A stretch of 64,000 bases of DNA from Mortierella sp. BCC40632 (GCA_011634665.1 WAEK01000002.1:248001-312000), one strand, 5' to 3'. Positions 1 to 12,766 are shown, numbered from the stretch's first letter. Numbers and translations are program-made. The notes: generated by a model from the sequence alone, not told the origin.

Positions 1-572
1 AAATTGAATTCAAAAAAGCTACTTCATGATTGACTGAACAAGGGGGGGGACCGAAATACCTCTTTCTTTTGGAATGCCTTTTAGTCATGGCACCAGCCTC
101 GAGATAAATCAAGAGCCTAGGAGGAGGATGGGAGGTCAGGCTACAATTGAGACTCGTTCGAGAAATCAAGACAAATTTATTATCAATCTACCATTCTGGC
201 ATCTAGAGAATTTGAGAAGAAAGGGCGTAATAGTGAGGAAAAGATGATTTGAAAATGAGCATCGGTAAGCTTGTCTGCGCGATAGCCTGTCCCGTGTAAA
301 CCTTCCAGCCAAGGAATTATGGTAGACGGGTGCTCTCTATCTCTATCTCTATCTCTCTATCTACCACACGACGTGGTGTAGACTCGCAAGACGATGCGTG
401 TTTCTGAGCCAATTGTCGTTACACACTGCAACTCCATGACTTGTGGATATTAGCAGGGCTGTCAGGCTTCCAGGGTAGTATCTCGACGCACATAATCTAC
501 ATCAAGCAAACAAAGAAACTGGCAAATAATTAACCCGATTCTCCTGAAAAATTTGTAGTAATATAATAACAG

Positions 573-606
<34 letters not shown>

Positions 607-1546
607 TTTAAAAGGGTGCCGAATGACTTGTGCCACATCTGGCTCTTTTCTATCTGATAGAAATCCCCCCTCTCAGAAAAGGCAATTATCATCCAACGCG
701 TTATTGTGTAAACAGACAAAATGCTGTTGTGATACGTGTTGTCCCGGGAGAATTATTCGTCTGTCCCGTAGTTTCTGTTGGTTGGCTAATGGATCAATAG
801 GCGAGATGGATGGTTCCAGGGATAACATCTCATCGCTTCCCAGCCCCATCCCCGCCCCCCCCCCCTTTTTTTTTTTTTTTTTTATCTAGTTGGTGGGTCA
901 AAGGTCTCATTGACATGCATATAGTTTGCTAGTCGATAGAGTAGAGTCGTCCCGTTTGTGCTCTGTTTGCTAAAGATGGGGAACAGTCGATTGGGAGCAA
1001 TGAGTAATATGAGTTGGATTGACACGACCCATCAGACATGGCAAAGTATATCCAAGGCGGAACTTAGCTCTGCCATTTTGCCAAGCAAATCTCCAAAACC
1101 GGAATTTGCGCATGAAAATAGGTTCTTGTGTACCTGGAGCTCATGAACCAAAAAGGAATCAGGATGTATAGAGCGATTGGCGTTGGTCTTTGTCCATGTC
1201 ATGGTCTTTGTACAACGCTCGCTCCTCCATGTCAGGACAAGCGCAGGTCGTCCTCTGCTCCCTGTGCGTTGCATGAATCGAACTTGCCCCCCTTTCCTCA
1301 ATCCCCATACCAATCTAACTCACGCCATCCTCTCTTGGCATGCATGCATCTCTCACGATCAGAGAACGAACATATGGAATTGGTTAAGAAAGATGTGCAC
1401 TGTCGCTGTCGCCTGTCTTTAATTGTTATTTTTTTGGGGATCAGTTCAAAATATAGGGTGGAAATGTGTTGTTATTGCTGTTACAGCAGCAGGTGCAACT
1501 TGCTGATAAGCCGTCTCCTCGTTCCTGTCCCCATTCCTGAATCAAA
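1..1546. other. Non-coding left flank and ILV5 3' region
   Basis: I see no convincing gene here. The stretch holds a 31-nt A tract near 573-604, a C/T homopolymer block near 855-883 and a short TATCTC microsatellite near 338-361. Short open frames lack family similarity. The last few hundred bases probably include the ILV5 3' UTR, since that gene ends at 1547 on the minus strand. Confidence 0.6.
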
Positions 1547-2887
1547 TTAATGGTTCTCGGGACGCAACTTTCGGACAGCCTTGCCTGCACGCCACATCTC
1601 ATGACTGGCAATCTCAGCCAGCTCTGCCTCCAACTCGGAGCGGTAGTTGGGTGCCGAGTTCTTGGTGAGCGACCGTCTGGTTTCCGTTCCATTGGCAACA
1701 GACTCATAGAGCTCCTCAAAAACTGGTCTGGAGACAGAATAGAACCTCTTCCACCAGTCAAGAGCTCCGCGCTGAGCAGTGGTCGAGCAGTTGGAGTACA
1801 TCCAGTCCATTCCATTAGCACCAATCAATGGGTACAATGACTGAGTTGCCTCCTCCACAGTCTCGTTAAAGGCCTCTGAAGGCGAATGACCACGCTCACG
1901 GAGCACTTCGTATTGAGCAACAAAGAGACCCTGGATCGCACCCATCAACACGCCACGCTCGCCGTAAAGATCAGAATAAACTTCTTGCTTGAACGTGGTT
2001 TCGTACATGTAACCCGATCCAACGGCAATGCCCAATGCCACAGCTCGCTCCTTGGCCTTACCAGACACATCCTGGTAGACGGCGACCGAGCTGTTGATAC
2101 CACGGCCGCTAAGGAACAAGCTCCGGACAGTAGTGCCCGAGCCCTTGGGTGCTACCAAGATCACATCAATATCTTTGGGTGGAACAACCCCTGTGTCGTC
2201 TGCATAAACAACAGAAAATCCGTGGGAAAAGTAGAGGGTCTTTCCCTTGGTCAGGTATGGCTTCACCTTCGACCAGAGCTTTGACTGGGCGGCATCTGAG
2301 AGTAAGTTCATGATGACAGTGCCTTTATCACAGGCCTCCTCAATCTCGAAAAGATCCTTTCCTGGCACCCAACCTTCAGTGACGGCCTTGTCCCAGGAGG
2401 AGCCCTTGCGGACGCCAACAATCACATTAAGCTTATTGTCGCGGAGATTGAGAGCCTGACCGCGGCCCTGGGGTCCATATCCCAAGACAGCCAAAGTATC
2501 ATTCTTGAAGGTTTCTTGGAGCTTAGCGGGTGGATAGTCGCTCCGCTCGTACACTGTCTCCTTGGTGCCACCAAAGTCGATCGTCTTGATGCCACGAGAT
2601 TGGCAACTAGCAACCTGTAGGCAAATTACACCGGACCCACCACCTTGGTTGTTAGTGCTTTATTCATATTAAGCATGACTTTTTCCTTTTCTTGTTGTTC
2701 AAGTACAGTATCAGCTGTTACGATGATAAAAGGGAGAGAAGAGGACTATGCTTACCTTGGCAATGGTGGCGCGTGAAATGAACGAAGCAACTGCAGGGCG
2801 GGCGAGAGCTGTGAAGGTGCGGGCAGTGGTAGTGGGCTTGGCGATGCGGGCCACATGGCGAAGAGTGGAGCGGGCAATGAAGCTCAT
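1547..2887 (-). CDS. ILV5: Ketol-acid reductoisomerase, mitochondrial
   Basis: Acetohydroxyacid isomeroreductase is the NADPH- and Mg-dependent second step of valine and isoleucine synthesis in the mitochondrial matrix. There are two exons: 2887-2756 (44 codons) and 2614-1547 (356 codons including stop). The intron 2755-2615 starts GTAAG and ends CTACAG, and joins in phase 0 to give 399 aa, the usual length for fungal ILV5. The first ~45 residues are rich in Arg, Ser, Thr and Ala without acids, a typical mitochondrial presequence. The dinucleotide-binding loop GYGPQG lies at residues 89-94 and is followed by the knotted C-terminal half ending at KLRPENH. The start ATG at 2887 is chosen because it opens the presequence. 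It is divergent from ILV2, so the two pathway genes share one promoter region. Family assignment is near certain and the intron is well supported. Confidence 0.96.
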
Positions 2888-3522
2888 GGTGAGTGAGTTG
2901 AGAGGAGAAGCAGAGAGAAGAAGGCGGTGGAAAAGTGTAAGTAAGCAAGCGCGTAGTTTGGAAGAAGAGACAAACTTTTTGTAGTGGCGCGTTTTGTTCG
3001 TGCACGTCTAAATTCAAATTCAGAGCAGTTTTTTTTTTTTTCTGCGACCACGTTAGGTCAGGGAGAGGAGAGGGGCCAAGGCGCACACAAACACACAAAT
3101 TCAGTCAAATGAGTAATCGCGATATGGATGCATTGGTCGCAGCGCCGAGGCTGGCGATGTCGTTGAGCACCCCGCAGAGATAGCAGAGGAAGACCCCCTC
3201 CCCCCGCACCATTTCCCATTTGTGCTCAAATGTATGCACCGACATACAGTTGCGTCCAAGGCGAACACATCTGGCCACGGCTCCACCAGGGTGTTGGCAT
3301 CCAGTATAAGAGAGGTGATCGGTGCGAGCGGAGGTGATCTCTCTCTTCCTCTTTCACTCTTTCATCCCCTCGTCGCTCTCAGCTTCGACGCTTGCTCCGT
3401 CCTCCGTCCTCCGTCCACCCTTCCTCCATCCACCTCTTTCCTCGCTCCACCCGTCCGTCCCACTTTCACCACCTTCACCACCTTCACTCACCCACCTTCA
3501 CCCACATATCCACACATTCACC
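2888..3522. promoter_or_regulatory. Shared ILV5/ILV2 divergent promoter region
   Basis: This 635-bp spacer separates the ATGs of the divergent ILV5 and ILV2 genes. The ILV2 side is pyrimidine-rich (CCTCC, TTCACC runs, about 3350-3520), as in many fungal 5' UTRs. A short T tract lies near 3030-3041. I found no exact TGACTCA (Gcn4-type) site; TGAGTAATC near 3111 is only a partial match. Co-regulation is inferred from the arrangement. Confidence 0.6.
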
Positions 3523-6481
3523 ATGCAGGCTTCGATTCAGATCGCGCGCATGCTCAGGCCACGCCTCGCTGCCGTCTCACCCATGGCCCGTCGCCTGTAT
3601 ACGACCTCTGTTCCACGCCCACCGACACCCGCTGTCGCTGCTACCCAGATCCGTCGTCAGTCTTCAGCTGCCACTTCCGAGTCTGCTGCAGCCTCGTAAG
3701 AAGTTCTCCCCCTCCTTCTCCTATCTCCTTTTACTTTTTATCTCATTGGCCTCGCACCCATTCAGCTTTTTTTCACCCACCACAAACTCGCACACACACT
3801 CTCTCTCTCCTTCACTCCTCTTATCGTCACCTTCTAACATCTCTCTGTGACTCCTCTGCCTTTCCCCTATCAAACACACTCAACTCAGAGCCGCAACGGT
3901 TGCTTCAAAGCAAGCAGCCAAGGCCGAGGCTGTCCAACCACTTGAGACAACAGCAGAAACGACAAGTTCTCACCAACATGACCGATCATTCGTGGGTATG
4001 TCGGGTGGACAGATCTTCCATGAGATGATGCTTCGTCATGGTGTCAAGCATATCTTTGGGTATCCTGGTGGAGCGATCTTGCCTGTGTTTGATGCCATCT
4101 ACAACTCGGATCGGTTTGAGTTTATTCTGCCCCGTGCCGAACAAGGTGCCGGCCACGCTGCTGAGGGCTACGCCCGTGTCACGTAAGTTGTAGTCTTTTT
4201 TTTTTTTTTTTTTTTATTTTGTTGGCAGGAAGGTGAAGAAGAAAGAAGTGGGAGCTCGCTTTCTTCACCATCGGCTCGTTGACTGTTGTTTGTGTATCTC
4301 ATCAGAGAGCAAAGCGTTGCGGTTGCAGACGAGATCTCTGATTGATAAGGCGAATGAGAAAAACAAAAAAGAAGAGAAAAAAAAAAAAAAAAAAAAGAGC
4401 TGCAGATACGCATTGAACCAGTCGTGCTTTTGGCATGGAAGTAGGAGATGCACCAAAAGTAGGGGATAGAGGGGAGAAGGAGACAAGGCAGCCAAGAAGA
4501 GGGACTTGTCATCCCCTGTCCCACCCTGGCGCATCCTTCGAACACAACTCGCTACTTTTCTCCGAGTGGAGAGAGAGAGGAGAGGAAAGGAAAGGAGAAA
4601 GAGAGCGTGTGCACGCGCAATACAAAAGAGAGTTTGGAGAAGGAGGATTAGAGTTGCTACTCGTGTCTCCACCCCGCAAAAATGCTGACCAGAGACTCCG
4701 CCCTTTTTTTTTTTTTTTCTTTCTTTCTTATCCCGGTTGGCATATGATAGCGGAAAGCCCGGCGTGGTGTTGGTCACTTCTGGTAGGTCTCCTTATCCAA
4801 ACAAGTCCATTCGTTCACTGCACTGCCCTGCAATGGAAATAATATCTTTGGCCCCTCTTCTTCTCTTGATCTTGATCCTAACAGACCCCTCTTTTCTTCT
4901 GCAACCACTCGCTTTGCAACAGGCCCTGGAGCTACGAATGTTGTGACTGCGATGCAAGATGCCCTCTCGGATGGCACGCCCATGGTCGTCTTCACGGGAC
5001 AGGTGCCCGTTTCGGCTATCGGTACCGATGCCTTTCAGGAGGCCGACGTAGTCGGTATCTCTCGTGCCTGCACCAAATGGAACGTCATGATTAAGGATGT
5101 CGCAGACATGCCTCGTCGCATTAACGAGGCCTTTGAGATCGCCACCTCGGGCCGTCCTGGTCCTGTCCTAGTCGATCTTCCAAAGGATGTCACTGCCGCC
5201 ATCAACCAAAAGCCCATCCCCTGTGCCCCTGCCATCCCTGCTCGCCCACCCATGAGCCAGTCAACATTCTTTTCTGACTTGGCTAATAAGCCTTCTCAGG
5301 TCATCTCTCCTCAGATCCTTCGGGCTGCTCAACTGATCAACTCGGCCAAGCGTCCTTTGATCTATGCTGGTCAAGGCATGCTTGCTCACCCAGATGGACC
5401 TCAGCGTCTGAAGGAGCTTTCGCACAACGGCAACATTCCTGTAACGACCACTCTTCAGGGTCTCGGAGTCTTCGACGAGCTGGATCCCCGCTCGTTGCAC
5501 ATGATCGGTATGCACGGATCTGCCTATGCCAACTTGGCAATGCAGAATGCAGATGTGGTCATTGCGCTCGGTGCCAGATTTGACGATCGTGTGACGGGCA
5601 CTGTCCCCAAGTTTGCACCCGAGGCTCGCAAGGCTGCGATGGAGAGTCGCGGAGGCATTATTCACTTTGAGATCTCGCCCAAGAACATCAACAAGGTCAT
5701 CCAGGCCACAGAGGCAATTGAAGGCGATGTGACTGAAAACCTTGAATTGCTCCTTCCCTTGATCGAGAACTCGGAGCGCAAGGAATGGTTCAGCAAAATC
5801 GACCAGTGGAAGAACCAGTACCCATTCTATCATGTTCAGGACCCCAACGGCATCCTCAAGCCCCAGACTGTCATCCAAGAGCTGAACCGACAAACTGAAA
5901 ATATTAAGGACAAGGTGATCATCTCTACAGGTGTTGGACAACATCAGATGTGGGCTGCACAGTACTTCCGATGGCGCCATCCACGCTCCATGGTCACCTC
6001 TGGAGGTCTGGGAACGATGGGTTTCGGACTTCCTTCTGCTATTGGTGCCAAGGTGGCCAAGCCTGACCATATTGTGATTGACATTGACGGCGATGCCAGT
6101 TTCTGTATGACGGGCATGGAGCTTGCAACAGCAGCCCAGTACAACATTGGCGTCAAGGTTTTGATCCTCAACAACGATTTCCAGGGAATGGTCAAGCAAT
6201 GGCAGGATCTGTTTTATGAAGAACGTTACTCAGCTACGCCCATGCGGAATCCTGACTTTGTGAAGATGGCCGAGTCGATGCATATCCGAGGTCTCCGTGC
6301 CACCACTGTTCAGGAGCTTCCCAAGGCTATGGAGGAGTTCTTGGCTCACCCAGGACCTGTGGTCCTCGAGTGCAAGGTCGAGAAGCATGAGCACGTGTAC
6401 CCAATGGTTCCTGCAGGCAAGGCCCTTCACGAGTTTATCGTTCACCCTGATATCCTCAAAAGGTCTGCAGGTTCAGCATAA
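3523..6481 (+). CDS. ILV2: Acetolactate synthase catalytic subunit, mitochondrial
   Basis: Acetohydroxyacid synthase is the ThDP-, FAD- and Mg-dependent first committed step of branched-chain amino acid synthesis. There are four exons: 3523-3695, 3889-4182, 4751-4782 (only 32 nt) and 4923-6481. They sum to 685 codons plus stop with all phases consistent. The presequence is Arg/Ser/Ala-rich ([13 protein letters not shown]). The ThDP-activating Glu sits in [13 protein letters not shown] at about residues 143-155. The short third exon encodes the [10 protein letters not shown] segment, which continues into GPGATN across the next junction. The ThDP/Mg motif GDASF begins at about residue 556 and is followed by LNN. 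The second intron (4183-4750) is long for this locus and carries poly-T, poly-A and GA tracts. An AATAAA lies 206 nt after the stop. The divergent neighbour is ILV5, the next enzyme in the pathway. Confidence 0.96.
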
Positions 6482-6686
6482 GGGACAGGGATGATTGGGA
6501 GAGCGAGGGTCATATTCTTTATCATGTTGTCTTTCCTCCTTTTTGTTTTGTTTTTTGTAATGAACACCGATGTCCGATCCCAACGCCACCACCATTGCCA
6601 AATCTGCTTCTTTGTGATGATACTTGTACATATTATTCAGCCTCAAACACTCCCCCCCTCTCTATTCTGTTCAATGACCTTATTTC

Positions 6687-6692
6687 AATAAA
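6687..6692 (+). terminator. ILV2 polyadenylation signal
   Basis: An exact AATAAA lies about 206 nt downstream of the ILV2 stop codon in an AT-rich stretch, so it is a plausible poly(A) signal. The ILV2 and kelch-gene 3' ends converge between 6482 and 6961. That spacer also holds a GAG/GGA-rich run near 6778-6802 and nothing else I recognise. Confidence 0.55.
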
Positions 6693-6961
6693 CCAGCCAT
6701 TGGCATTCATCTGAACACTTGTTTCATGGAAGGATTTAATGTAAAATAAATAAATAAGATAAAATAGCATGGGGAAGGAAGAGGAGGAGGAGGAGGAGGA
6801 GGAAGGAGAGACTAGTGATACAATAAGATAGGTCCCTTGAACAATTCTAAGTAGCTCTAAAATGACCAATCACAAAAAAACAATCATGAGGGCGAGAGTG
6901 ACCCCATTTTTGACCAACGAAAAATAACACCAACACACTAATTTTTTTTTCTTTTTTTTCT

Positions 6962-9900
6962 CTAAGACTGTTGTTGCTGGTGGTTCCCATGCTTTGGTGG
7001 AGGAGGCATCTTCAGAATAACATTCGTGCTTCCACGTCTTGAACCAGGAGGTCCATTACTTGTGCCAGTCTTGCTGTTATAATTTGGGTTCAACATCGAC
7101 GTTCTTCGAGTCTGATACCCGTTCGCTCCAGTGCCTGTACCGGTGGCAGCTGGATTCGAGGAAGCACCCGAACCAGAGGAGGATCCATTATGGCCGTTGT
7201 TGTGTTGGGTATAATAGGATTCGGTCCCGAATCCAGAGAAATCAAGACCAAGTCCGCTGCCGACGCTTAACCTTGCGATAGCAGCCTCGTCCATCTCTGG
7301 CTGGGTTGATACCATCCCCGACGCACCCAGCTCGGTCAAGTCGACACCAGAGTTACTTGAGTTACCAGGTACCGCGATTCGTGGGCCGAACCTTTGTTGC
7401 TGTTGCGCAGAAGACAACGATACCAACTTGGCCATGGCTGGCTTGGCGATTGCACCAGACGACGGGCCAGAGAGACTTCCTCGTTGAGTACGAATGCCAA
7501 GATCTCCAGTACTACCATTGTTGCTGCTATATCCAAGGCTAGCCGGTGACATTGAACTCTGACTGTCCTGAGAGTTCCGCATCGATCGACGTTGCTGTCG
7601 AGCTGCGAGTGCAGCTGAGATCCGCCGTCCCTCAACTTGGACAAAGTTGTTTGACCAAGAGTCGTCTGTGGTGGTTGTTCCATCACTCGTAATACTAGAG
7701 TTGCGTTGAACAGTGGTGGCCAACTGACTAATGCGATGGCTGCTGTACATGGAGGATGCATTTGCGTTCCTGACAGTGAGATTCGTCCGTTGATCAAAGA
7801 CACTATATTATATCAGCAGGAACCAGATAAAAAGAGGGGGAGGGGGGAAGAGGGTGTTAGATTAATAGATCTGTGTACATGCATGGCTGCATCACCTTAA
7901 AGGGGTAAAGGGATTCATGCGGACCAAATCTTCCTTGTCGGAACAAGGAAGGGAGTAATGAAGATCACAAAGAATATCAGAACTTACACAGACTCTGGTC
8001 GACCTGAAAGTTCATATGGCTCAAATGATACCCATCTAGATTTAAGAGGGAGAAGGGAGGGAGAGATATCTCCGGTGATAAGTCGTTCCATCCAGACACA
8101 ATCTAAAACACGATTTTTTTTTTTTTTTTTTTTTTTGAACACAGTCGCCAAATAAAAAATAAAATATAAAAAGCGGCAATAACAACAACAACAACAACAA
8201 CAAATAATTATAAAGTCTTACTGCATAGAGTTGACGGAACGCCGTTGGTGCGTTTCAGAATCATCTCGACTAGACACTGACCCGCCCGGAGAACTTGTTT
8301 CCCAACTGTAACTACCACCGCCGCCCACCAGTTGCCGATGTGCCTGTGGGATCGCTCCACGACTGAATCGTGGATTGGGAGGCGCCAGGTCGGACGACAT
8401 TCGAACAGGTCCATTCCAGGGCGAGGAGTTAGGATACGAATAATTCGAGGACTGGAAGGCGGAGGAGCTCTCCGAGGCCACAGAGACTGTGATTGACGAG
8501 TTATCATCATCATCGTCCAAACACAAATCTCGACTATTGTAATAGGGCTCGTGCCCATTTGCATTGGCTGCTGTTGTGCCTCCCGCGACACCTGTGTCGC
8601 TCATGGATTCATCCGCATTTCTAACTTGAAGCCCTCGATGATGAACCGATGATGTGCTGCTATTGTTCTTCTGGAGTCTATGTTGTTGGTTTTGTCTTCC
8701 AGACGAGGAGGATGAAGAAATATATCCATGCATACTTCCATTCTCGGCCAATGTGGTCGCATCAGGCGAGCAAGGTTCACCGTTATTCTTAGTGCCGTTA
8801 CCACCGCTCACCCAGGGCTTCATTGGCTTGGACTTGGGCGTTCTAGATGCCGATGAGGATGAATGCTTGACTCCAAATTCATCCGGCTGGATCAGCGAAG
8901 ACGTACTCTGGAAGGGACCTGTCGACATGGAGTGGTCTTCCAAAGAGGCCTGGGGATACACGCTCCCAGCACCCTTCCGATCCTGAAATCTGGAACCAGC
9001 ATTTCCATCTCCTACTTCCGCATCAGTCGGGGACCCTTCGCCACTGGAGCAACCTCCATTCTTTCTGGCCTCTTCTTCCTGTCGAGCTTTTTGAGCTTTC
9101 TTGGACCCATTGTAGACAAACCAACCGACAATACCTCCTAGCAGGGCCACGCCTCCAATAATGACGGCGATAATGACGCGAACACTGACATGAGAGACAA
9201 TAATGACCTTTTGCGCACTGTACATCTTTGCAAATGTAACCGAGTCGATCCAGACATTGGTTGCCATGTTGAAGTAATAAGGAATGGCAGGGCTCGCCAT
9301 CTCCTTCTGGGCGCCATAGCCACCATAAACCACCATGACTCCAGACTGCAATCCGACAGTGGTCGCTGAATGTTCTGCGCGTGCGCTGGGGATCGCAGAT
9401 TTGTCAGAGACGGTCGAGAACATGGCGGGTAGTTTAGTAATACGGACCAAGGGCAGCTCTGTCGTGTTGAGCATGTATACATCCTGATAGACCTCGGACC
9501 CTGCCGCATTCGATCCTCCAAACATGTACAGGATTCTTCGATTCGGGACCGCTGTGACTAAGGTATGACCAATACGTCCATTCTTGATTGCGTCCGCTGC
9601 ATTGGTCCATTCCAATCGCACAGCCGAAAACGAAGTCGGGGCGGCATTCGCGATCACTCCTGGCTTGGGAACAGACAAAAGGACACAGTCCGAGTCCAAT
9701 CCACCGGTTGTGTTTGCTGCTGCTGCCGTGGCGGTTGTGCTGATTCCGAAACAGGTTAGGATTTGGGTATCATCGGCACCAAAGGAGGCCGATGCATGGC
9801 CGTACCGAGGCAGAGATGGTGCATGGAGCTTGGTGTCCCATCCACGAAGACTGTTTTGGTACACTGGTGAATCAGGAAGGGCTGCCGGATTCACTGCCAT

Positions 9901-10416
9901 GGTCCTTCCACCGAGCACCCAGAGTTGGTCTCGAACTTGGGCAACAGAGTGTCCATGTCTGACAGGTACGGAGTTCGGGTTGGCGCCGTCGGCTGGGGCG
10001 GGTGCTGAGGTTTGTCCTGTAGTCACATCGAGCCATTGAGCAGAAGGAGCTCCAGCGCCGGCTTGGGTTTGTCCAAAGAGCAGCGGGAGGATGGGTGCGG
10101 ACCAGTTTCTAGGAGAGACGTGGTTGTATATTGTGGGCTGTAGTGGAATTTCGGTGAGATCGGCTGTTTCCATGTCCAGGGAAGTGATGAATCGTACAGT
10201 CTCAGAGTTGGAGGCGGATCCTTGTTGGCCTCCAATAAAGTAAAGATTGTCCTCGACAATTGTGGCGCTGTGGCCTCTGCGGACATGTTGGGATTCTGAA
10301 GAGGATGAAGGTCCTTGGGCGGCCACCAGGGTTGTTGTTGTCGTTGACAGGATTGAGACCAAGAGTGTGAGGAAAAAGACGCTAGTGAGACGGGGCCGGC
10401 GAGAGGAAGTGAGCAT
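6962..10416 (-). CDS. Kelch-repeat single-pass membrane protein
   Basis: There are two exons: 10416-8222 and 7802-6962. The intron 8221-7803 has a CA|GTAAGA donor and an ATATAG acceptor and joins in phase 2 (CA+T = His), giving 1,011 aa. The ATG at 10416 is chosen because it directly opens a signal peptide (hydrophobic VFFLTLLVSIL core, then VAAQ). An in-frame ATG at 10470 would add 18 residues. The ectodomain has about five kelch blades, each with an RxGHS or GHT start and a GG end (HSATIVEDNLYFIGG, HGHSVAQVRDQLWVLGG, IGHTLVTA..MFGG, EHSATTVG..VYGGYG). One helix follows at about residues 411-435 (VIIAVIIGGVALLGGIVGWF), then basic residues. The remaining ~570 residues are Ser/Asn/Gly-rich and probably disordered, with poly-Asp and Gln runs and an MPPPPKHG end. 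Function is unknown; a surface sensor or cell-wall protein is inference. Confidence 0.85.
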
Positions 10417-11155
10417 ATGTGTGTTTGTCCTTTGAAGACTTGACTCAGGCCTGTGTTTCTGGTGTTTCATGGCTAGGCAGCGTCCCTGGGGCAGTCTTTT
10501 CCCTGGACACGACCCATCCATCCGAGCCATTGATGTGCTGGAGAGTCGCATGAGGTGGGAAGGGGAAGCGGGGAAGTGAGTAAACGGCCACAGTGTGTGG
10601 TTGGAGATAGAATGGTGTTGCTGACCAGACAAGCGTCTGTATTGCGATAACGAGGTGGAGTGTGTTGAGGATGTTATGGTGAGCCGGCTGGATAAGAGAG
10701 AAAGAAGACGAGGAAGCGACGTGGCCGGCACGTCAAGGATACCAGGGCAAGGATGAGTGGAGAAGAGAAGGGATGGATGTCGACATTCATCCCCCGCGGG
10801 AGGAGCCAGATCTGATGGCTGACAATTAGCTAATCGATTGTGTCCCGTCTAGGATGAAGGATGAGTCTGAGCTGCAGATGAAGGAAGGAGAAGAAGAGTT
10901 GAGGATGGAGATTTTTTTTCTTAGTGGCCCAAGGGAGGGGAAGAGAGTTAGCGAGAGGTGGGTGTGTGGAGGAGAGAGAGAGAGAAATCTGATGATGATG
11001 GATGATGCGGATGTGATGAAATGAAGAGAACAAAAGAGCAAGAAAGTAGCACAGGGCAATGTGCGGCTCGGTAGGGATGAGGACTGAAGGAGAATGAGAG
11101 ATGATAAGAGTGAGAGCGAGTAGGAGCAAGAGAGAGTGTGTAAGAGAGTGAGAGA

Positions 11156-11193
<38 letters not shown>

Positions 11194-12288
11194 TGATTGC
11201 CCTGACCTGCTACTGAGATGGAGCCATGAGTTTGGACAACAAGCAGACGGACTTGTTGCCACCCAATAGGAGTCTCGTTCCTGGAACGGCCCAATTTGAG
11301 GCGCTATATTACTGCGTGTAACGGGCAGGGCGCGTCGTTTCCCTCTCCCCTTCCGCAAGGGACTAGAGGACAAGAAATGAGAATGAGTGAGAATATGAGC
11401 GAGGGAGAACATGAGATGCCATGGGTGGGGGATCGTATTGAGCACTGCATTTGCATATGTATGCATGTAAACTCTAGAGCAACGGCTGTCGCCTTGTATC
11501 TGGACAAAAAAAAAAAAAAAAAAAAAAAAGAGCACACAGAGGCTATTGAACCCTTCTTCCTGCTGTTTATCCCCGAGGCACTACGATTTCCTCTCTGCAC
11601 AATTGTGTCCCACCGCTCTGGGTCATAACAAGGAAGTATCTCTTGAATGTGTCTGTGTCTGTGTCCGCATCTGTTTCTGTGCCAAATGCCAAATGCCCTA
11701 CTAACAATTGCGCGGGAGTACAAATGCGACGGTGTTGCCCCAATGTCTACTTTTCGCTGTTCTAAGCTCTTTTCCCCCTTCTTCACCCTGTTGGTCCCAT
11801 CCATTTCTCTTCTCCCTTATCCCTGAGGAGTGTTGTAGTATAAATAACCGCATTCTTGATCACTACGGAGGACATAAACAAGCAACAGCAATGGCAACAA
11901 TGTTTGACACAGCACGTCGAATAACATACGAACAACGGGTTTAATCTTTACTCTTTTGGCTCTCTCACCTTCTACCCACTTCCCTGACCTTCTCACCCTT
12001 TGCTCCTTCCCAGGAGAAAGTGGAAGAGAAGGTAAAGGGCCGGCTGGAGCGGCCAGGAGAAACGAGGCATCTTATTTGCTGGGTGTCAATCTTGCGGGAT
12101 CACAACATCACAACGCGAGGTGAAAATCATATTCATATCGAGTCTGGTTGGAGGCTATTGGCGTCTGGGTAGAGAAGAGACACGACGGGAAAGAAGTCGA
12201 GGACTTGCTCCCAATTACCTCCTCCTCCTCAGCGCAGAGCGGGGTTCTGCTCGAAGTGAACAATGACTTGCAATCTATTCAATGCACT

Positions 12289-12370
<82 letters not shown>

Positions 12371-12730
12371 CAATCTTTGGCTCAAAAAAAAAAAAAAAAA
12401 AAAAAAATACACCATTCTCAAAGGTCAAAAATGTCAAGAAATTCAAAAGGTGCTAGCTTTAGAAGCGCTGCTGGGGTATTGCATTGCCGAGCACCCTTCT
12501 CACATAACACAGGCTCAGAATCCGAGAGCCAGCAGCCGCACTAGGTCAAAATGGCACTCACTTGACTCCTCTGGATGCTAGAATCGAGCCACACTTGGTA
12601 GTTCATGCGGTTGCTCGAGTGTGAGCTTTTACCACTGTAGCACATTCTAGTAAGGGGGTGGTGGGTAGACATATCTTTAGTCATGTATGCATCTTTGAAT
12701 AACATAGAAGATGCTGAAGCGCGCTTCAAA

Positions 12731-12762
<32 letters not shown>

Positions 12763-12766
12763 CTAA
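10417..12766. other. Non-coding spacer with microsatellites
   Basis: No gene is recognised. It includes the probable 5' region of the kelch gene, a (GA)n run at about 11159-11189, an A tract at about 11504-11529, and a long (CT)n array followed by an A tract at 12294-12406. Open frames here translate repeats only (Leu-Ser or Lys runs). Confidence 0.6.
12294..12366. repeat. (CT)n microsatellite
   Basis: About 72 bases of nearly perfect CT dinucleotide repeat, with one interrupted end. A ~23-nt A tract follows 20 bases later. It lies between the 3' end of the glycosyltransferase gene and the start of the kelch gene. Confidence 0.95.

Noticed and set aside
1255..1290. tRNA-like GTTCGATTC on the minus strand
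   Set aside because: The flanking bases do not form a T-arm, and no acceptor, D or anticodon stems could be drawn. No tRNA was found elsewhere by eye.
5261..6199. 312-codon open frame antisense to ILV2
   Set aside because: It mirrors the highly conserved acetolactate synthase exon and shows no domain of its own, so it is a codon-bias shadow.
8221..8222. Stop codon after SVNSMQ as the end of the kelch gene
   Set aside because: CA|GTAAGA is a strong donor, and the downstream frame beginning after ATATAG joins in phase and continues the same Ser/Asn-rich tail, so an intron is the better reading.
12148..12581. Three overlapping Ser-Leu repeat frames
   Set aside because: Translations of the CT microsatellite and A tract in all frames.
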